Source of the DNA: Anaerosolibacter carboniphilus | GTDB taxonomy: Bacteria; Bacillota; Clostridia; Peptostreptococcales; Thermotaleaceae | Direction of reading: 5' to 3' | Assembly: GCF_014205875.1 (NCBI RefSeq) | Contig: NZ_JACHEN010000013.1 | Location: 62,001 to 126,000, forward strand | Length of the DNA stretch: 64,000 nucleotides | Shown here: positions 36,795 to 45,965 of the stretch, in pieces | Position numbering within the stretch: the stretch's first letter is position 1 | Layout of the letters: the number at the start of each line of letters is the position of its first letter | Notes under the pieces: generated by a model | What the model was told of the DNA's origin: nothing | Databases searched by the model: none | The model's input: the letters and a program-made list of their open reading frames with translations, nothing else | Position numbers and translations under genes: made by a program

Positions 36795-37562
36795 CTATCC
36801 AACTAGGTTAAGGGCTATAAATATTATTTCAATACCGACAATGGCAAGGATGTTTCTTTTTGATCCATAATATTCATCCTCTAGCACACTGATATCCCCT
36901 GTATAGCCCCTGGCTGCCAAGGCTCTGAAGGTTTCTTGAGATCGATGAAATGCTTTGATAAAAAGGTTCGCAGCCAATTGTCCCAAGGAATTGTAACTGT
37001 TTCTAAGGGATCCATATCCCAACCTACACTCTTGAGAAATATACATCATCGATGCGGTTTCAAGTAAAACAAAAATAAACCTGTAGATCATGATCATGAG
37101 TTCTGTAATAATAGCAGGTACTCTTAATTTTTTTAGTACCCATATGATATCTGTCATGGGTGTCGTTAGGGCAAGGAAATATAAGCATATCACCGATGCA
37201 TAGGAGCGAAGAAAAAGTATCCTTCCTTGATCTAATCCTGCCTTTGTCATACCAATCATCCATGATCCCAACTGTATATGATAAAGAAAGTTCAATGGTT
37301 CCCTTGTGATCGTAAAAATCACACCTAATATACCCACAATTAGAAACAGTAGAGGTAAAGAGAGATATCTAGCATAATTCTTTAGTGGAATATGTCCAAA
37401 TCCTACAATCAAAAAAGACATAAAGGCTATTACACTTACATGTAATAACCAAGATGCGCTAAATAAACATACAAACAAGGTAGCCACAGATAGTATGAAT
37501 TTTTCTAAAGGATGTACTCTTCTTAGAGAATTGATGTAAGCATACTGATCAATAGAAATCAT
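36795..37562 (-). CDS. cbiQ: Cobalt ECF transporter transmembrane subunit
   Basis: The T component coupling the ATPase to the substrate-binding CbiM. 255 residues with about five membrane helices and the coupling motif FRALAARGYTGD near the C-terminus (A-x-x-x-R-G type). Overlaps cbiN by four bases (ATGA). Confidence 0.92.
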   Translation of the reverse strand: MISIDQYAYINSLRRVHPLEKFILSVATLFVCLFSASWLLHVSVIAFMSFLIVGFGHIPLKNYARYLSLPLLFLIVGILGVIFTITREPLNFLYHIQLGSWMIGMTKAGLDQGRILFLRSYASVICLYFLALTTPMTDIIWVLKKLRVPAIITELMIMIYRFIFVLLETASMMYISQECRLGYGSLRNSYNSLGQLAANLFIKAFHRSQETFRALAARGYTGDISVLEDEYYGSKRNILAIVGIEIIFIALNLVG

Positions 37563-37855
37563 ACATTTTTCACCTTTTTGACTTCACTCTTTCCCTTCTG
37601 ATATCCGAAATAATATGCAATGATGCCTGCGCCTAGGGCAGCTTGTAATGCAAATAACAGGCTTTCAGTTTCCCCACCTGGTGGCTCCCATATGCTGTTG
37701 AACCAGGGCTCATAATTAGGTTGAATCTCCGTAATCATTTCTTCTGCAGCACCATCCGCTCCACCAAATTCTGAGTCTTTAATCATAAGCAAAGGTATAA
37801 TCGTAATGATAATCACCAACAAAATTAAAATCATATTTTTTTTGGTCATTGTCAT
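37559..37855 (-). CDS. cbiN: Cobalt transporter accessory protein
   Basis: A 98-residue protein with N-terminal and C-terminal membrane helices and an extracellular loop containing GGADGAAEEMITEIQPNYEP, typical of CbiN, which assists cobalt loading of CbiM. The start overlaps the cbiM stop (TAATG). An internal ATG at codon 3 is an alternative. Confidence 0.92.
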   Translation of the reverse strand: MTMTKKNMILILLVIIITIIPLLMIKDSEFGGADGAAEEMITEIQPNYEPWFNSIWEPPGGETESLLFALQAALGAGIIAYYFGYQKGKSEVKKVKNV

Positions 37856-38601
37856 TATTTCACCTCCCTAATGAGCGATAATTCGTTTAATTCTTTTTCA
37901 TTGTATTTCGTCAGTAGATTGTATATTACAACTGTCAATAAACCTTCACTAATAGCTAAAGGAACTTGTGTGACTGCAAAGATACCTAGAAACTTCAACA
38001 TCGCTGTCATCACCCCTACCTCCCCTGGGAAAGCCAATCCCAACTGAATGGAGGTGACAACATATGTTGTCAGATTCCCTAGAGCAGCAGCCAAAAATAC
38101 GCTTATCCCCTTTGATGTTCCAGATTTATTCAAAGTTTTAAATATCAAATATGAAACAACTGGTCCGGCTATCCCCATGGAAAACACATTGGCACCTAAG
38201 GTAGAAAGACCTCCGTGAGCCAATAAAATGGCTTGGAAGAGCAGTACAATCAATCCTAAGATACTTGTGGCACCAGGTCCGAAAAGAATAGCCCCCAATC
38301 CAACTCCTGTAGGGTGAGAAGAGCTCCCTGTCACAGAGGGTAATTTCATGGCTGAAAGCACAAAGGCAAATGCACCGCATAAAGCCAATAACATTTTTAT
38401 GTTTGGATTTTCATCAGTTAATTTTTTTATGGATCTAATCCCGTAAAGTAACACAGGAATTGACACAATAAACCAAATGGCTGCCCATATAGGTGGTAAA
38501 AAGCCTTCCATAATATGCATTGCGAAAACTTCCTCTGGTGCTAACAAGATCATTAAAAAAGAGAATACCGCACTAAGTAAAACATGCAACTTCTTTTTCA
38601 C
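37855..38601 (-). CDS. cbiM: Cobalt ECF transporter substrate-binding membrane protein
   Basis: The S component that binds Co2+. 248 residues with a cleavable N-terminal signal followed by [10 protein letters not shown], in which the mature N-terminal Met-His-Ile chelates the metal. About seven membrane helices; [16 protein letters not shown] and [16 protein letters not shown] are family motifs. First gene of the operon, under a cobalamin riboswitch. Confidence 0.95.
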   Translation of the reverse strand: MKKKLHVLLSAVFSFLMILLAPEEVFAMHIMEGFLPPIWAAIWFIVSIPVLLYGIRSIKKLTDENPNIKMLLALCGAFAFVLSAMKLPSVTGSSSHPTGVGLGAILFGPGATSILGLIVLLFQAILLAHGGLSTLGANVFSMGIAGPVVSYLIFKTLNKSGTSKGISVFLAAALGNLTTYVVTSIQLGLAFPGEVGVMTAMLKFLGIFAVTQVPLAISEGLLTVVIYNLLTKYNEKELNELSLIREVK

Positions 38602-38648
38602 TCCACTTCCTCCTATCCGTCTAAAATAGTATTCAATTCAAAATAAAC

Positions 38649-38670
38649 GACCTAGCCTTAAGGCTAGGTC
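38649..38670 (-). terminator. Riboswitch expression-platform hairpin
   Basis: GACCTAGCC, loop TTA, AGGCTAGGTC, between the cobalamin aptamer and cbiM. On the minus strand a modest T-rich stretch follows, so a transcription terminator is likely. Confidence 0.7.
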
Positions 38671-38739
38671 TCCATATGTCAAATCTGTTTATAGAATGGA
38701 CACATCGATACTCCTTCCCTCCGAAGGCTATGACGTAAA

Positions 38740-38888
38740 TATAGGCAGGTTTCCTGGCTCGCGTTTTTTCCTACTCCCTCGTCTTCCCTGTTACCAAGTG
38801 ACATCATGAGGTTTCGTATTCGCTTACAGTAGCGGGGGCTGCATCGGTTTTCCACCGAATTTCCCTATTATCCTTTTACAAGGCACCT
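38740..38888 (-). ncRNA. Cobalamin riboswitch
   Basis: The minus strand shows the B12 aptamer pattern in order: AGGTGCC at the 5' side, AATAGGGAA, CGGTGGAAAACCG, GCAGCCCCCGCTACTGTAA, and the B12-box-like AGCCAGGAAACCTGCC at the 3' end. It lies upstream of cbiMNQO and should shut cobalt uptake off when cobalamin is plentiful. The stretch from 38889 to 39030 shows nothing else. Confidence 0.93.
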
Positions 38889-39030
38889 ATATCATGATTA
38901 AAATTGAATTTTACATTATTAATTATAGCAAACAGATTATGAATTTGCTATAGACTTGCATATTTCATCGGTTACATCGCAAATTGCTGTTGTTTTCCAT
39001 ATTATTTATGATTTTTTTTTGCTTATTACA

Positions 39031-39399
39031 TTAAAAAACCTCTATTAATTCATAAAGTTTTTTTTCATTCTGCTTGGTGATCTGAGCTTTCTCTTCCGTA
39101 TGCTCCATTACCACATAGGTTTCCAGCTCAGTATTTACAATTTTTTTGATCATCATTAAGTTAATGATGAAAGATTGATGGGATCGGAAAAAGTGTCTAT
39201 TATCCAACTTCTTTTCTACGTTATTCAAACTATCATGAATACTGTAGATACCCTCCATGGTATGAATATCTGTTTTTCTCCCATTTTTCACAAACATAAT
39301 AATACTTTTTTTCGGAATAAATATCCTTTCATTTCCATGCTTTACACATACTTTTCCATGAATAAGAATGTTAGATTTATTTTCTTCCAATGCTCTCAA
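39031..39399 (-). CDS. LytTR-domain DNA-binding protein
   Basis: A 122-residue protein consisting almost only of a LytTR domain: PKKSIIMFVKNGRKTDIHTMEGIYSI, SLNNVEKKL and FFRSHQSFIINLMMIKKI. There is no receiver domain, so it may respond to a small partner or work constitutively. No partner gene is adjacent. The start lacks a strong ribosome site. Confidence 0.82.
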   Translation of the reverse strand: MRALEENKSNILIHGKVCVKHGNERIFIPKKSIIMFVKNGRKTDIHTMEGIYSIHDSLNNVEKKLDNRHFFRSHQSFIINLMMIKKIVNTELETYVVMEHTEEKAQITKQNEKKLYELIEVF

Positions 39400-39505
39400 C
39401 CCCTAAAGCTTTATATATGAAATGATCGCCACTATTTATTATACTATAAATTCCATCCTTATTCATAAGATTTATATATATGCGGTATCATGCTTTGTGA
39501 TGAAT

Positions 39506-41230
39506 TTACTCTACATCGTTTAGCAGACCCATAATTGTCTTTTCAAAAACTGTTATTTTCTTTTGCGCTTCCTCTCTGCTCCTCCCTTTTGTATAGATAT
39601 AAATCTTGATTTTTGGCTCTGTACCCGATGGGCGTACTGCATACCACGATCCATCCTCAAAGAAGTACCTAAGCACATCGGAAACTGGTATGCTCCCAGA
39701 CGTCTCCTTCTGATTCACTACATCAAAACGAATCCCTTTTTCATAATCGATATATTGCATTAAATCATTGTCTCCCATTTGCATCGGAAAATTCTTTCGA
39801 TATTCCTTCATCATGCGTCCAATCCGCTGCTGCCCTTCCATACCTTCAAGGGTTAATGAAATCAGCTTCTCCATGTGGTATCCATGTGTATGATAAAGTT
39901 CTTCCAGAACATCCAGCAGACTTTTCCCTTGGAACGAATAGTAGGCTGCAGCTTCACAGAGCAGCATGGAAGCAATAACGCCATCTTTATCTCTCACAAA
40001 GGTACCCGCTACATAACCAATACTTTCTTCATAACCAAAAAGGAAAGGATGATCACATTTTTTTTCCATCTCATTGACTTTCCCGCAAATATTTTTAAAG
40101 CCTGTTAAGGTCTCAAAAGTCTCAATTCCATAGGATTGCGCTATGGCTTTTCCTAAATCTCCCGTGACAATAGATTTCACAATATAGCCGTTTCCTGTGA
40201 GTTTTCCCTTCTCTCTCAAGGAGGAGAGGATATATTCAATCAATATAGCTCCGGTCTGGTTGCCGTTTAGGGGAACATAGTCTCCATTTTTCCCCTTCAC
40301 CATACATGCCACACGGTCACAATCTGGATCTGTGGCAAAGACCATCTCTGCATCCATGGATTTTCCTAATTTCTCTGCATAGGCAAAGGCCTTTGTATCT
40401 TCGGGATTTGGATATCCTACCGTTGAAAAATCTGGGTCAGGTTTTTCTTGTTCAGGAACCACCCATACATTTTTAAACCCTCTCTCCTTAAGGACTCTTC
40501 TAACAGGGATATTACCAGTGCCATTTAACGGTGTATATACCAGCTTAATCTCTTTATTGATGTCGTCCCTTAAAGCCAAGCTCTCCACCTTACCCAGGTA
40601 CTCATCATCTATTTCCTGTCCCAGAATATTTAATAATCCCTGTTTTAAGGCCGTCTGTTCATCTATCATCTTTATTTTTGAAAAATCTTTTATGCTTTCA
40701 ATATTTTTCTCCACCGCCACAGCAATATCAGATAGAATTTGGGCACCTTCCTCCCAATAGACCTTGTATCCATTATACTCCCTTGGGTTGTGACTGGCTG
40801 TTACAACAATGCCTCCAGCTGCCTGCAAACGTCTTACTGTATAGGACAGCTCTGGTGTAGGCCTAATATCCTCAAATAAATAGGCTTTGATGCCATTTCC
40901 AGCCAATACTAAGGCGGCTTCCTTTGCAAATTCCCTAGAAAAATGTCGAACATCATAGGCGATAGCGACCCCTCTGCCCATATATTCCTGACCTTTTGCA
41001 ACAATGAAATCAGCCAAACCCTGGGTTGCCTGGCGAATAATATATTTGTTCATACGGTTGGTGCCAGCCCCAACTTTTCCTCTGAGTCCAGCTGTACCAA
41101 ATTCTAGATTTCTATAGAATCGATCTTCTATCTCTTCTTCATCTTCTCTTATAGCCATTAACTCTTCTCTTGTTGCTTCATCAAAGTATTCATTGTTCAA
41201 CCACGCTTCATATTGCTCTTTATAGTTCAT
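39506..41230 (-). CDS. Phosphoglucomutase/phosphomannomutase
   Basis: Interconverts hexose 1- and 6-phosphates. 574 residues, the PgcA-like size. Motifs: TASHNPREYNGYKVYW with the phosphoserine, DPDCDRV metal loop, GYEESIGY sugar-binding loop, and RPSGTEPKIKIY phosphate-binding loop. In Bacillus the homologue feeds UDP-glucose and glycolipid synthesis, which fits the diacylglycerol glucosyltransferase at 15.6 kb. Confidence 0.93.
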   Translation of the reverse strand: MNYKEQYEAWLNNEYFDEATREELMAIREDEEEIEDRFYRNLEFGTAGLRGKVGAGTNRMNKYIIRQATQGLADFIVAKGQEYMGRGVAIAYDVRHFSREFAKEAALVLAGNGIKAYLFEDIRPTPELSYTVRRLQAAGGIVVTASHNPREYNGYKVYWEEGAQILSDIAVAVEKNIESIKDFSKIKMIDEQTALKQGLLNILGQEIDDEYLGKVESLALRDDINKEIKLVYTPLNGTGNIPVRRVLKERGFKNVWVVPEQEKPDPDFSTVGYPNPEDTKAFAYAEKLGKSMDAEMVFATDPDCDRVACMVKGKNGDYVPLNGNQTGAILIEYILSSLREKGKLTGNGYIVKSIVTGDLGKAIAQSYGIETFETLTGFKNICGKVNEMEKKCDHPFLFGYEESIGYVAGTFVRDKDGVIASMLLCEAAAYYSFQGKSLLDVLEELYHTHGYHMEKLISLTLEGMEGQQRIGRMMKEYRKNFPMQMGDNDLMQYIDYEKGIRFDVVNQKETSGSIPVSDVLRYFFEDGSWYAVRPSGTEPKIKIYIYTKGRSREEAQKKITVFEKTIMGLLNDVE

Positions 41231-41303
41231 ATTTGGACACTCCTTATAAGTAAATTGTTTCCCTTGATAACTGCATAATTCAAAGATTTACTCCTCTTAT
41301 TTT

Positions 41304-41366
41304 GTTAGAGGTTAGAAGTTCGTCGTTAGAGGATGAAAACCCTTTAAAAACCTCTAACTTCTAACC
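41304..41366. repeat. Inverted repeat between pgm and dtxR-like genes
   Basis: GGTTAGAAGTT (41310-41320) and AACTTCTAACC (41356-41366) are perfect inverted arms around a short spacer. No gene in the gap. Confidence 0.6.
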
Positions 41367-41423
41367 CTATACTTCCCTACTTCTCCTTTCACGATACCCA
41401 TTTTTAGCTCGATTATTCACGAT

Positions 41424-41474
41424 CATACATAAATAGACAGTTCAGCGCTTTGCTGAACTGTCTATTTATGTATG
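41424..41474 (-). terminator. 23-bp perfect hairpin overlapping the DtxR-family stop
   Basis: Arms at 41424-41446 and 41452-41474 are perfectly complementary with a five-base GCTTT-type loop. The hairpin includes the last three codons of the regulator gene and probably ends its transcription. Confidence 0.85.
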
Positions 41475-41909
41475 TATTTCTTCACTCCAATGATGGGACT
41501 TTTCTGAATCACTAAACTTTAAAAATCTCTCCATCACATCTTTGTCACCACGCATGAAATCCACAACCTTTTCAATAGCCGCTATGGTTGGCGGGCTTAG
41601 GTAATGCTCCATAGCTTCTGCCTCCGCTGCCGTATCACAATTGCTATTGATCACAAACAAAAACTCTTGAAGGATACTGTTTCTTTTTACCAAGAGCTTG
41701 CCGAGCTTCTTCCCTTCGTCTGTCATATGAATACCTTCATAGCGTTTATAATGAATGTAATTCTCTTTGTTTAGCTTTCTCAATGCCTTCACCACAGAAG
41801 GTGAAGATACATTCAACTTTTCAGCAATGTCACGTACTCTGATTTCCTTCTTTTGTTGGGATAATTGATAGATTTCCTCTAAATAATCCTCAAGACTTGG
41901 TGACAACAT
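41466..41909 (-). CDS. DtxR/MntR-family metal-dependent repressor
   Basis: A 147-residue regulator. N-terminal winged helix (YLEEIYQLSQQKKEIRVRDIAEKLNVSSPSVVKAL) and a dimerisation/metal domain (GMHM-type GIHMTDEGKK, then AMEHYLSPPTI). Members sense Mn2+ or Fe2+ and repress uptake genes. Start ATG 41909 has GGGGGG six bases upstream; an upstream ATG 57 bases away is less likely. No target transporter is adjacent. Confidence 0.88.
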   Translation of the reverse strand: MLSPSLEDYLEEIYQLSQQKKEIRVRDIAEKLNVSSPSVVKALRKLNKENYIHYKRYEGIHMTDEGKKLGKLLVKRNSILQEFLFVINSNCDTAAEAEAMEHYLSPPTIAAIEKVVDFMRGDKDVMERFLKFSDSEKSHHWSEEIHT

Positions 41910-41983
41910 CAAATTCCCCCCTTTATTTAAAATCAAATCCCCTATCTTTTCCATTCTTCCAACCATATACTCTATCTAGAACA

Positions 41984-42190
41984 AAAGCATTTCATGCAAA
42001 AAGACAGAATGTGATGCTTTTGTTCTTCACAGGGAACTAATAGGTGCTTTGCACCCAGCCGCCTCACCGTCTCGGCGGCGCTCGTAGCACGGCATCACTT
42101 ATTCGTGATGCCACTCGCCCTATGACGCTTCGCTGTGACCCTCCAATTATTGAACATAAGAGGGAGACCCTCTTAACAACTCCCCATATC
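41984..42190. repeat. Hairpin-rich intergenic segment
   Basis: No gene between 41910 and 42298. It holds AACAAAAGCATTTCAT pairing with ATGTGATGCTTTTGTT (41981-42025), GGTGCTTTGCACC, GGCATCACTTATTCGTGATGCC-like arms around 42093-42114, and a GAGGGAGACCCTC unit near 42160. GC content is higher than around it. Looks like decayed mobile repeats. Confidence 0.55.
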
Positions 42191-42298
42191 TAGAAAATTG
42201 AAAACTATAATTTCCTATATATAAATATATGAAAAAACTCCGACAATCTTTACAGTTTTATATGTGCTGTATAGAAGGGCGGAGTATTCTTCAATCGT

Positions 42299-44935
42299 CT
42301 ACAATACTATTTTTTCCTGATGAAGTACTCTTTGTTTCTGATTATTAAATTCATTCATTGCCTCCATGACCTTATCCCGATCCTCATAGAATACGATCAC
42401 AATATCTCCAGCAGTTGCAATTTCCATGGCTTTTCTCAGCGCTACTTCCTCTAATAATTCAATTTCCATTTTCCTTGGATCAATGCCACCCTTTAAGCAG
42501 CCTTCCATCAATCGGTTTGCCACTTCTCCCTCTTCTCTACCTCTTCGGTCTCTGTCTTCCTTGATGAATATATAATCGAAACTTTGTCCTGATAGAATAC
42601 CTACTTCATGGATGCTTGTGTCCAGTCGATCTCCTGGAACACCAATGACACCAATGAGGCGATTAATTTTGATTTTCTGCAGCCCTTCGATAACTTTTTT
42701 GTATCCATCAAAATTATGACCATAATCCACAATCACTCTAAAATCAGCCACATCATACATATTAAATCTTCCTGGATTCTCTTTTTCATCGCATTTAAAG
42801 CTTACTAGGGCGCGATTGATAATGTCCTTATCAATTCCCAGGCCCCAAGCAGCAGCAACAGCAGCCAGACTATTTTCAACATTGTGGCTGAGAGCCCCTC
42901 CTAGGGTGGCTGGAATATTTTCGATGTTCACTACGGGAATCTGTTCCTTATCTGTGGCCATATAAATGATTTGGTCCTTGATATAAACCACTCTTCCACC
43001 ATCTTTGATGTGTTTCACCACATAATTGTTTTTGTGATCCTTAGAAAACAGTATAAGATTGCCATAGGCACGATCCCTAACAGATAAGCAATACTCATCA
43101 TCGGCATTGATGACTGCATAACCAGTATCTTTTACAGCTTCAATCACCAAAGACTTTGCATGGGCCAAATCTTCAAGGGTTTCAATGCCATCCAACCCCA
43201 GGTGATCATCGGTGATATTTGTAATAATCCCCACATCCGCCAGGTCATATCCCAATCCTCTATTGACAATGCCACCTCTAGCAGTCTCCAATACGGCAGC
43301 TGTAACATGCTTGTTCATCAGTATTGTCTTCGCACTGGTTGGACCTGTAGTATCACCCTTGAGAATACATTCATCCCCGACGTAAATGCCGCTGGTTGTC
43401 GTCATACCTACATAGTGACCTGCCTCTTTCAAAATTCTCGTTACCATTCTTGTGGTCGTTGTCTTCCCATTGGTTCCCGTTACAGCCACAATAGGAATGG
43501 AATAGTCTTTCTCTTTTGGGAATAGCGATGATATAATCTCCTTTGCTACATTTCTAGGCGTTCCTGATGATGGATAATGATGCATTCTGATTCCTGGGGC
43601 TGCATTGACTTCGATAATTGCTCCCCCGGTATCACTTAGAGGACAGGAAATATCTGTTGTTGTCACGTCAATCCCTGCCACATCCAAGCCAATAACATCA
43701 GCAGCTCTAATGCAGATTTTTTTGATATCTTCGTGCACCTGATCTGTCACATCGACAGCAATTCCCCCTGTGCTCAAATTGTCATTCTCTCTCAAATATA
43801 CCACCTGTCCCTCTTCAGGTATATCTTCTAAAGTAAGATGGTTCTTCCGCAAAAGGAGCAACATAACTTCATCGATTTGTATCTTTGTTAATGGTTTCTC
43901 ATGTCCCTCTCCTCGTAAAGGGTTTTTGTTTTCTATTTCAATCAATTCCTTTATGGTATTCTTTCCATTTCCAACAGCATGGGCTGGAATTCTTTCCGAA
44001 GCAGCAATTACTCGATCTTTCACTACCAGTACACGATAATGCTTACCTTTTATATAATTTTCTATCAAGGCATCGGTAGTATATTTTTCCACCGCCTCAT
44101 AGGCAGCAATTACCTCTTCATCACAGTTCAAATTTAAAGATACACCCTTTCCTTGATTCCCATTGAAGGGTTTTACCACCACAGGATACCCAATCTCATT
44201 TGCCATCTCTACAGCTTCAAATTTATTTTTAGCAATCCTTCCCTCTGGTACGGCAATACCATTTTGCCTTAACAATTCGTTGGTCATCCATTTATCACAG
44301 GATATGTCTACAGCAATGCAGCTTGCCTGATCTGTCAGTGTTGCTTGAATTCTTCGTTGATATACACCATACCCTAACTGAAGAATACTATCCTTACCGA
44401 TACGGATAATCGGAATGCCTGCCTTTCTCGCTTCCACTTCGATGGCTTTTGTGCTGGGCCCTAGCTCTAGTTCAGCAGCTTTCTTTCGAATCATGTCCAG
44501 TCTTTCACCAATATGAATGGTCTCTCCTTTGATTAAATGATTTAAAATATCAAAGGCCATGAGTCCCGCCTCTACAGCTGCAATCTCATTGGTATATCCA
44601 TAAATGACATTATAGATAGACTCTCCGCTGTCCCATCTTGCTTTACCATAACGAATGCTATATCCCAACATATTTTGTATTTCAAGGGCTGTGTGTTCCA
44701 TCACATGGGCCAAGTACGTGCCTCTCTTTAATCGTGCTACAAAACCGCCTTTATAGCCTTCTGAACATTTGTGCTCTTTTAATCCTGGAATCAACGCGAT
44801 TAAGTTGTCATTAAACATAGGAATTTCTGAGGTTGGCGTATCATAAAGTTCTTCTAAATCCACAGTAAGTTTGATGACTGGATTATGACTGTATACATTC
44901 CTACCTCTTAATACTCTTAGATTTACAACCTTCAT
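42299..44935 (-). CDS. cphA: Cyanophycin synthetase
   Basis: Builds the nitrogen reserve polymer multi-L-arginyl-poly-L-aspartate with ATP. 878 residues, the family's usual length. The N-terminal ATP-grasp half has VVKPFNGNQGKGVSLNL and DVTTTDISCPL; the C-terminal Mur-ligase half has VTGTNGKTTTTRM (P loop) and NITDDHLGLDGIETL. Its ATG overlaps the cyanophycinase stop by four bases. With the glutamine synthetase and GlnKL genes this shows strong investment in nitrogen storage. Confidence 0.95.
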   Translation of the reverse strand: MKVVNLRVLRGRNVYSHNPVIKLTVDLEELYDTPTSEIPMFNDNLIALIPGLKEHKCSEGYKGGFVARLKRGTYLAHVMEHTALEIQNMLGYSIRYGKARWDSGESIYNVIYGYTNEIAAVEAGLMAFDILNHLIKGETIHIGERLDMIRKKAAELELGPSTKAIEVEARKAGIPIIRIGKDSILQLGYGVYQRRIQATLTDQASCIAVDISCDKWMTNELLRQNGIAVPEGRIAKNKFEAVEMANEIGYPVVVKPFNGNQGKGVSLNLNCDEEVIAAYEAVEKYTTDALIENYIKGKHYRVLVVKDRVIAASERIPAHAVGNGKNTIKELIEIENKNPLRGEGHEKPLTKIQIDEVMLLLLRKNHLTLEDIPEEGQVVYLRENDNLSTGGIAVDVTDQVHEDIKKICIRAADVIGLDVAGIDVTTTDISCPLSDTGGAIIEVNAAPGIRMHHYPSSGTPRNVAKEIISSLFPKEKDYSIPIVAVTGTNGKTTTTRMVTRILKEAGHYVGMTTTSGIYVGDECILKGDTTGPTSAKTILMNKHVTAAVLETARGGIVNRGLGYDLADVGIITNITDDHLGLDGIETLEDLAHAKSLVIEAVKDTGYAVINADDEYCLSVRDRAYGNLILFSKDHKNNYVVKHIKDGGRVVYIKDQIIYMATDKEQIPVVNIENIPATLGGALSHNVENSLAAVAAAWGLGIDKDIINRALVSFKCDEKENPGRFNMYDVADFRVIVDYGHNFDGYKKVIEGLQKIKINRLIGVIGVPGDRLDTSIHEVGILSGQSFDYIFIKEDRDRRGREEGEVANRLMEGCLKGGIDPRKMEIELLEEVALRKAMEIATAGDIVIVFYEDRDKVMEAMNEFNNQKQRVLHQEKIVL

Positions 44936-45786
44936 TTTGATTCCTCCTGTGATTGATCTTGAGCCTTTTTATTCGATTTATTCGGTATAATAGGCGTTTT
45001 GGATATAAGATGATAGCCATAGTTTGTTGGCAATACATGCATTCGAACATTGGTAATAGCCAGGGGCTCGTTTGGGTACTGCTCGCATGTGTTGGTAAAG
45101 GCGATATCCCTACCATCTATAATCGTCACAACACCTGATCCCAGCACCTCAAATACATTCTGATCATTTACGACAATGGCTGTATTTTCATCAATTCCAA
45201 TCCCTAGTGAATGGGGATTTTGGGCAATGGCCGAGAGAAGTCTGCCAATCCTTCCCCTTTGGTTAAAATGTTGATCGATAATGACCCCCTCCATGAGTCC
45301 CATGCCTGGAGCCATTTTGATGGTGCAGCGACTGGGGGCTTCCCCATCGATTCCCTCTACCACCATAATCTCACTCATCATAGAAGCTCCAGCACTGGTT
45401 CCTGCGATTACCTTTCCTTCCCCTACACATTTATGCAGAAGGTCATGCACTCTGGTTCCTCCGAGGATGCTGGATATTCTTAATTGATCTCCACCAGTAA
45501 AAAAAATGCAGTTCCCTTCCATCATTTCCTTTAAAATTTCTTCCCTGTTGGCATCTTCTCGATTTTCTATATTTAATACAGTTGTTCTCTCAACACCTAG
45601 CGTTTTAAATACCTTGATATACTGCTGCCCTGCCTCTCTTGGTTTTTCCGTTGCAGTTGTCATGACAACAAATTTAGGATCTTTTTTCTTCGTGAGAGAG
45701 ACAAGTTTTTTTAAAATCACTTTGTCTGCCGTCTTATCTTCTGCTCCGCCTATTACAACAAGATATGTATCTTGATGATAGATCAT
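44932..45786 (-). CDS. cphB: Cyanophycinase
   Basis: Serine-type exopeptidase that breaks cyanophycin into beta-Asp-Arg dipeptides. 284 residues of the S51 family, with GGDQLRI and the nucleophile elbow GTSAGASMMSEIM; VIIDQHFNQRGRIGRL follows. Promoter-proximal in the operon with cphA, so degradation and synthesis enzymes are made together. Confidence 0.94.
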   Translation of the reverse strand: MIYHQDTYLVVIGGAEDKTADKVILKKLVSLTKKKDPKFVVMTTATEKPREAGQQYIKVFKTLGVERTTVLNIENREDANREEILKEMMEGNCIFFTGGDQLRISSILGGTRVHDLLHKCVGEGKVIAGTSAGASMMSEIMVVEGIDGEAPSRCTIKMAPGMGLMEGVIIDQHFNQRGRIGRLLSAIAQNPHSLGIGIDENTAIVVNDQNVFEVLGSGVVTIIDGRDIAFTNTCEQYPNEPLAITNVRMHVLPTNYGYHLISKTPIIPNKSNKKAQDQSQEESK

Positions 45787-45923
45787 TTTGGTCTTCCTCC
45801 TATATCTGTTCGAAAAGTTGCTACTACATTTTGGATTTATCCAATATTTTTTCCATTTTTATACTTTTTCCATACATTTATTTATTATTTTCATTTTTTT
45901 CTCAACTATACTTGAAGAACAAC

Positions 45924-45955
45924 AAAAAAGAGACCAATCACTTGGACTCTTTTTT
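45924..45955. terminator. Terminator of the GH18 gene
   Basis: AAAAAAGAGACCAA and TTGGACTCTTTTTT form the stem with flanking A/T runs, just downstream of the stop at 45966. Confidence 0.85.
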
Positions 45956-45965
45956 ATAGTGTTAT

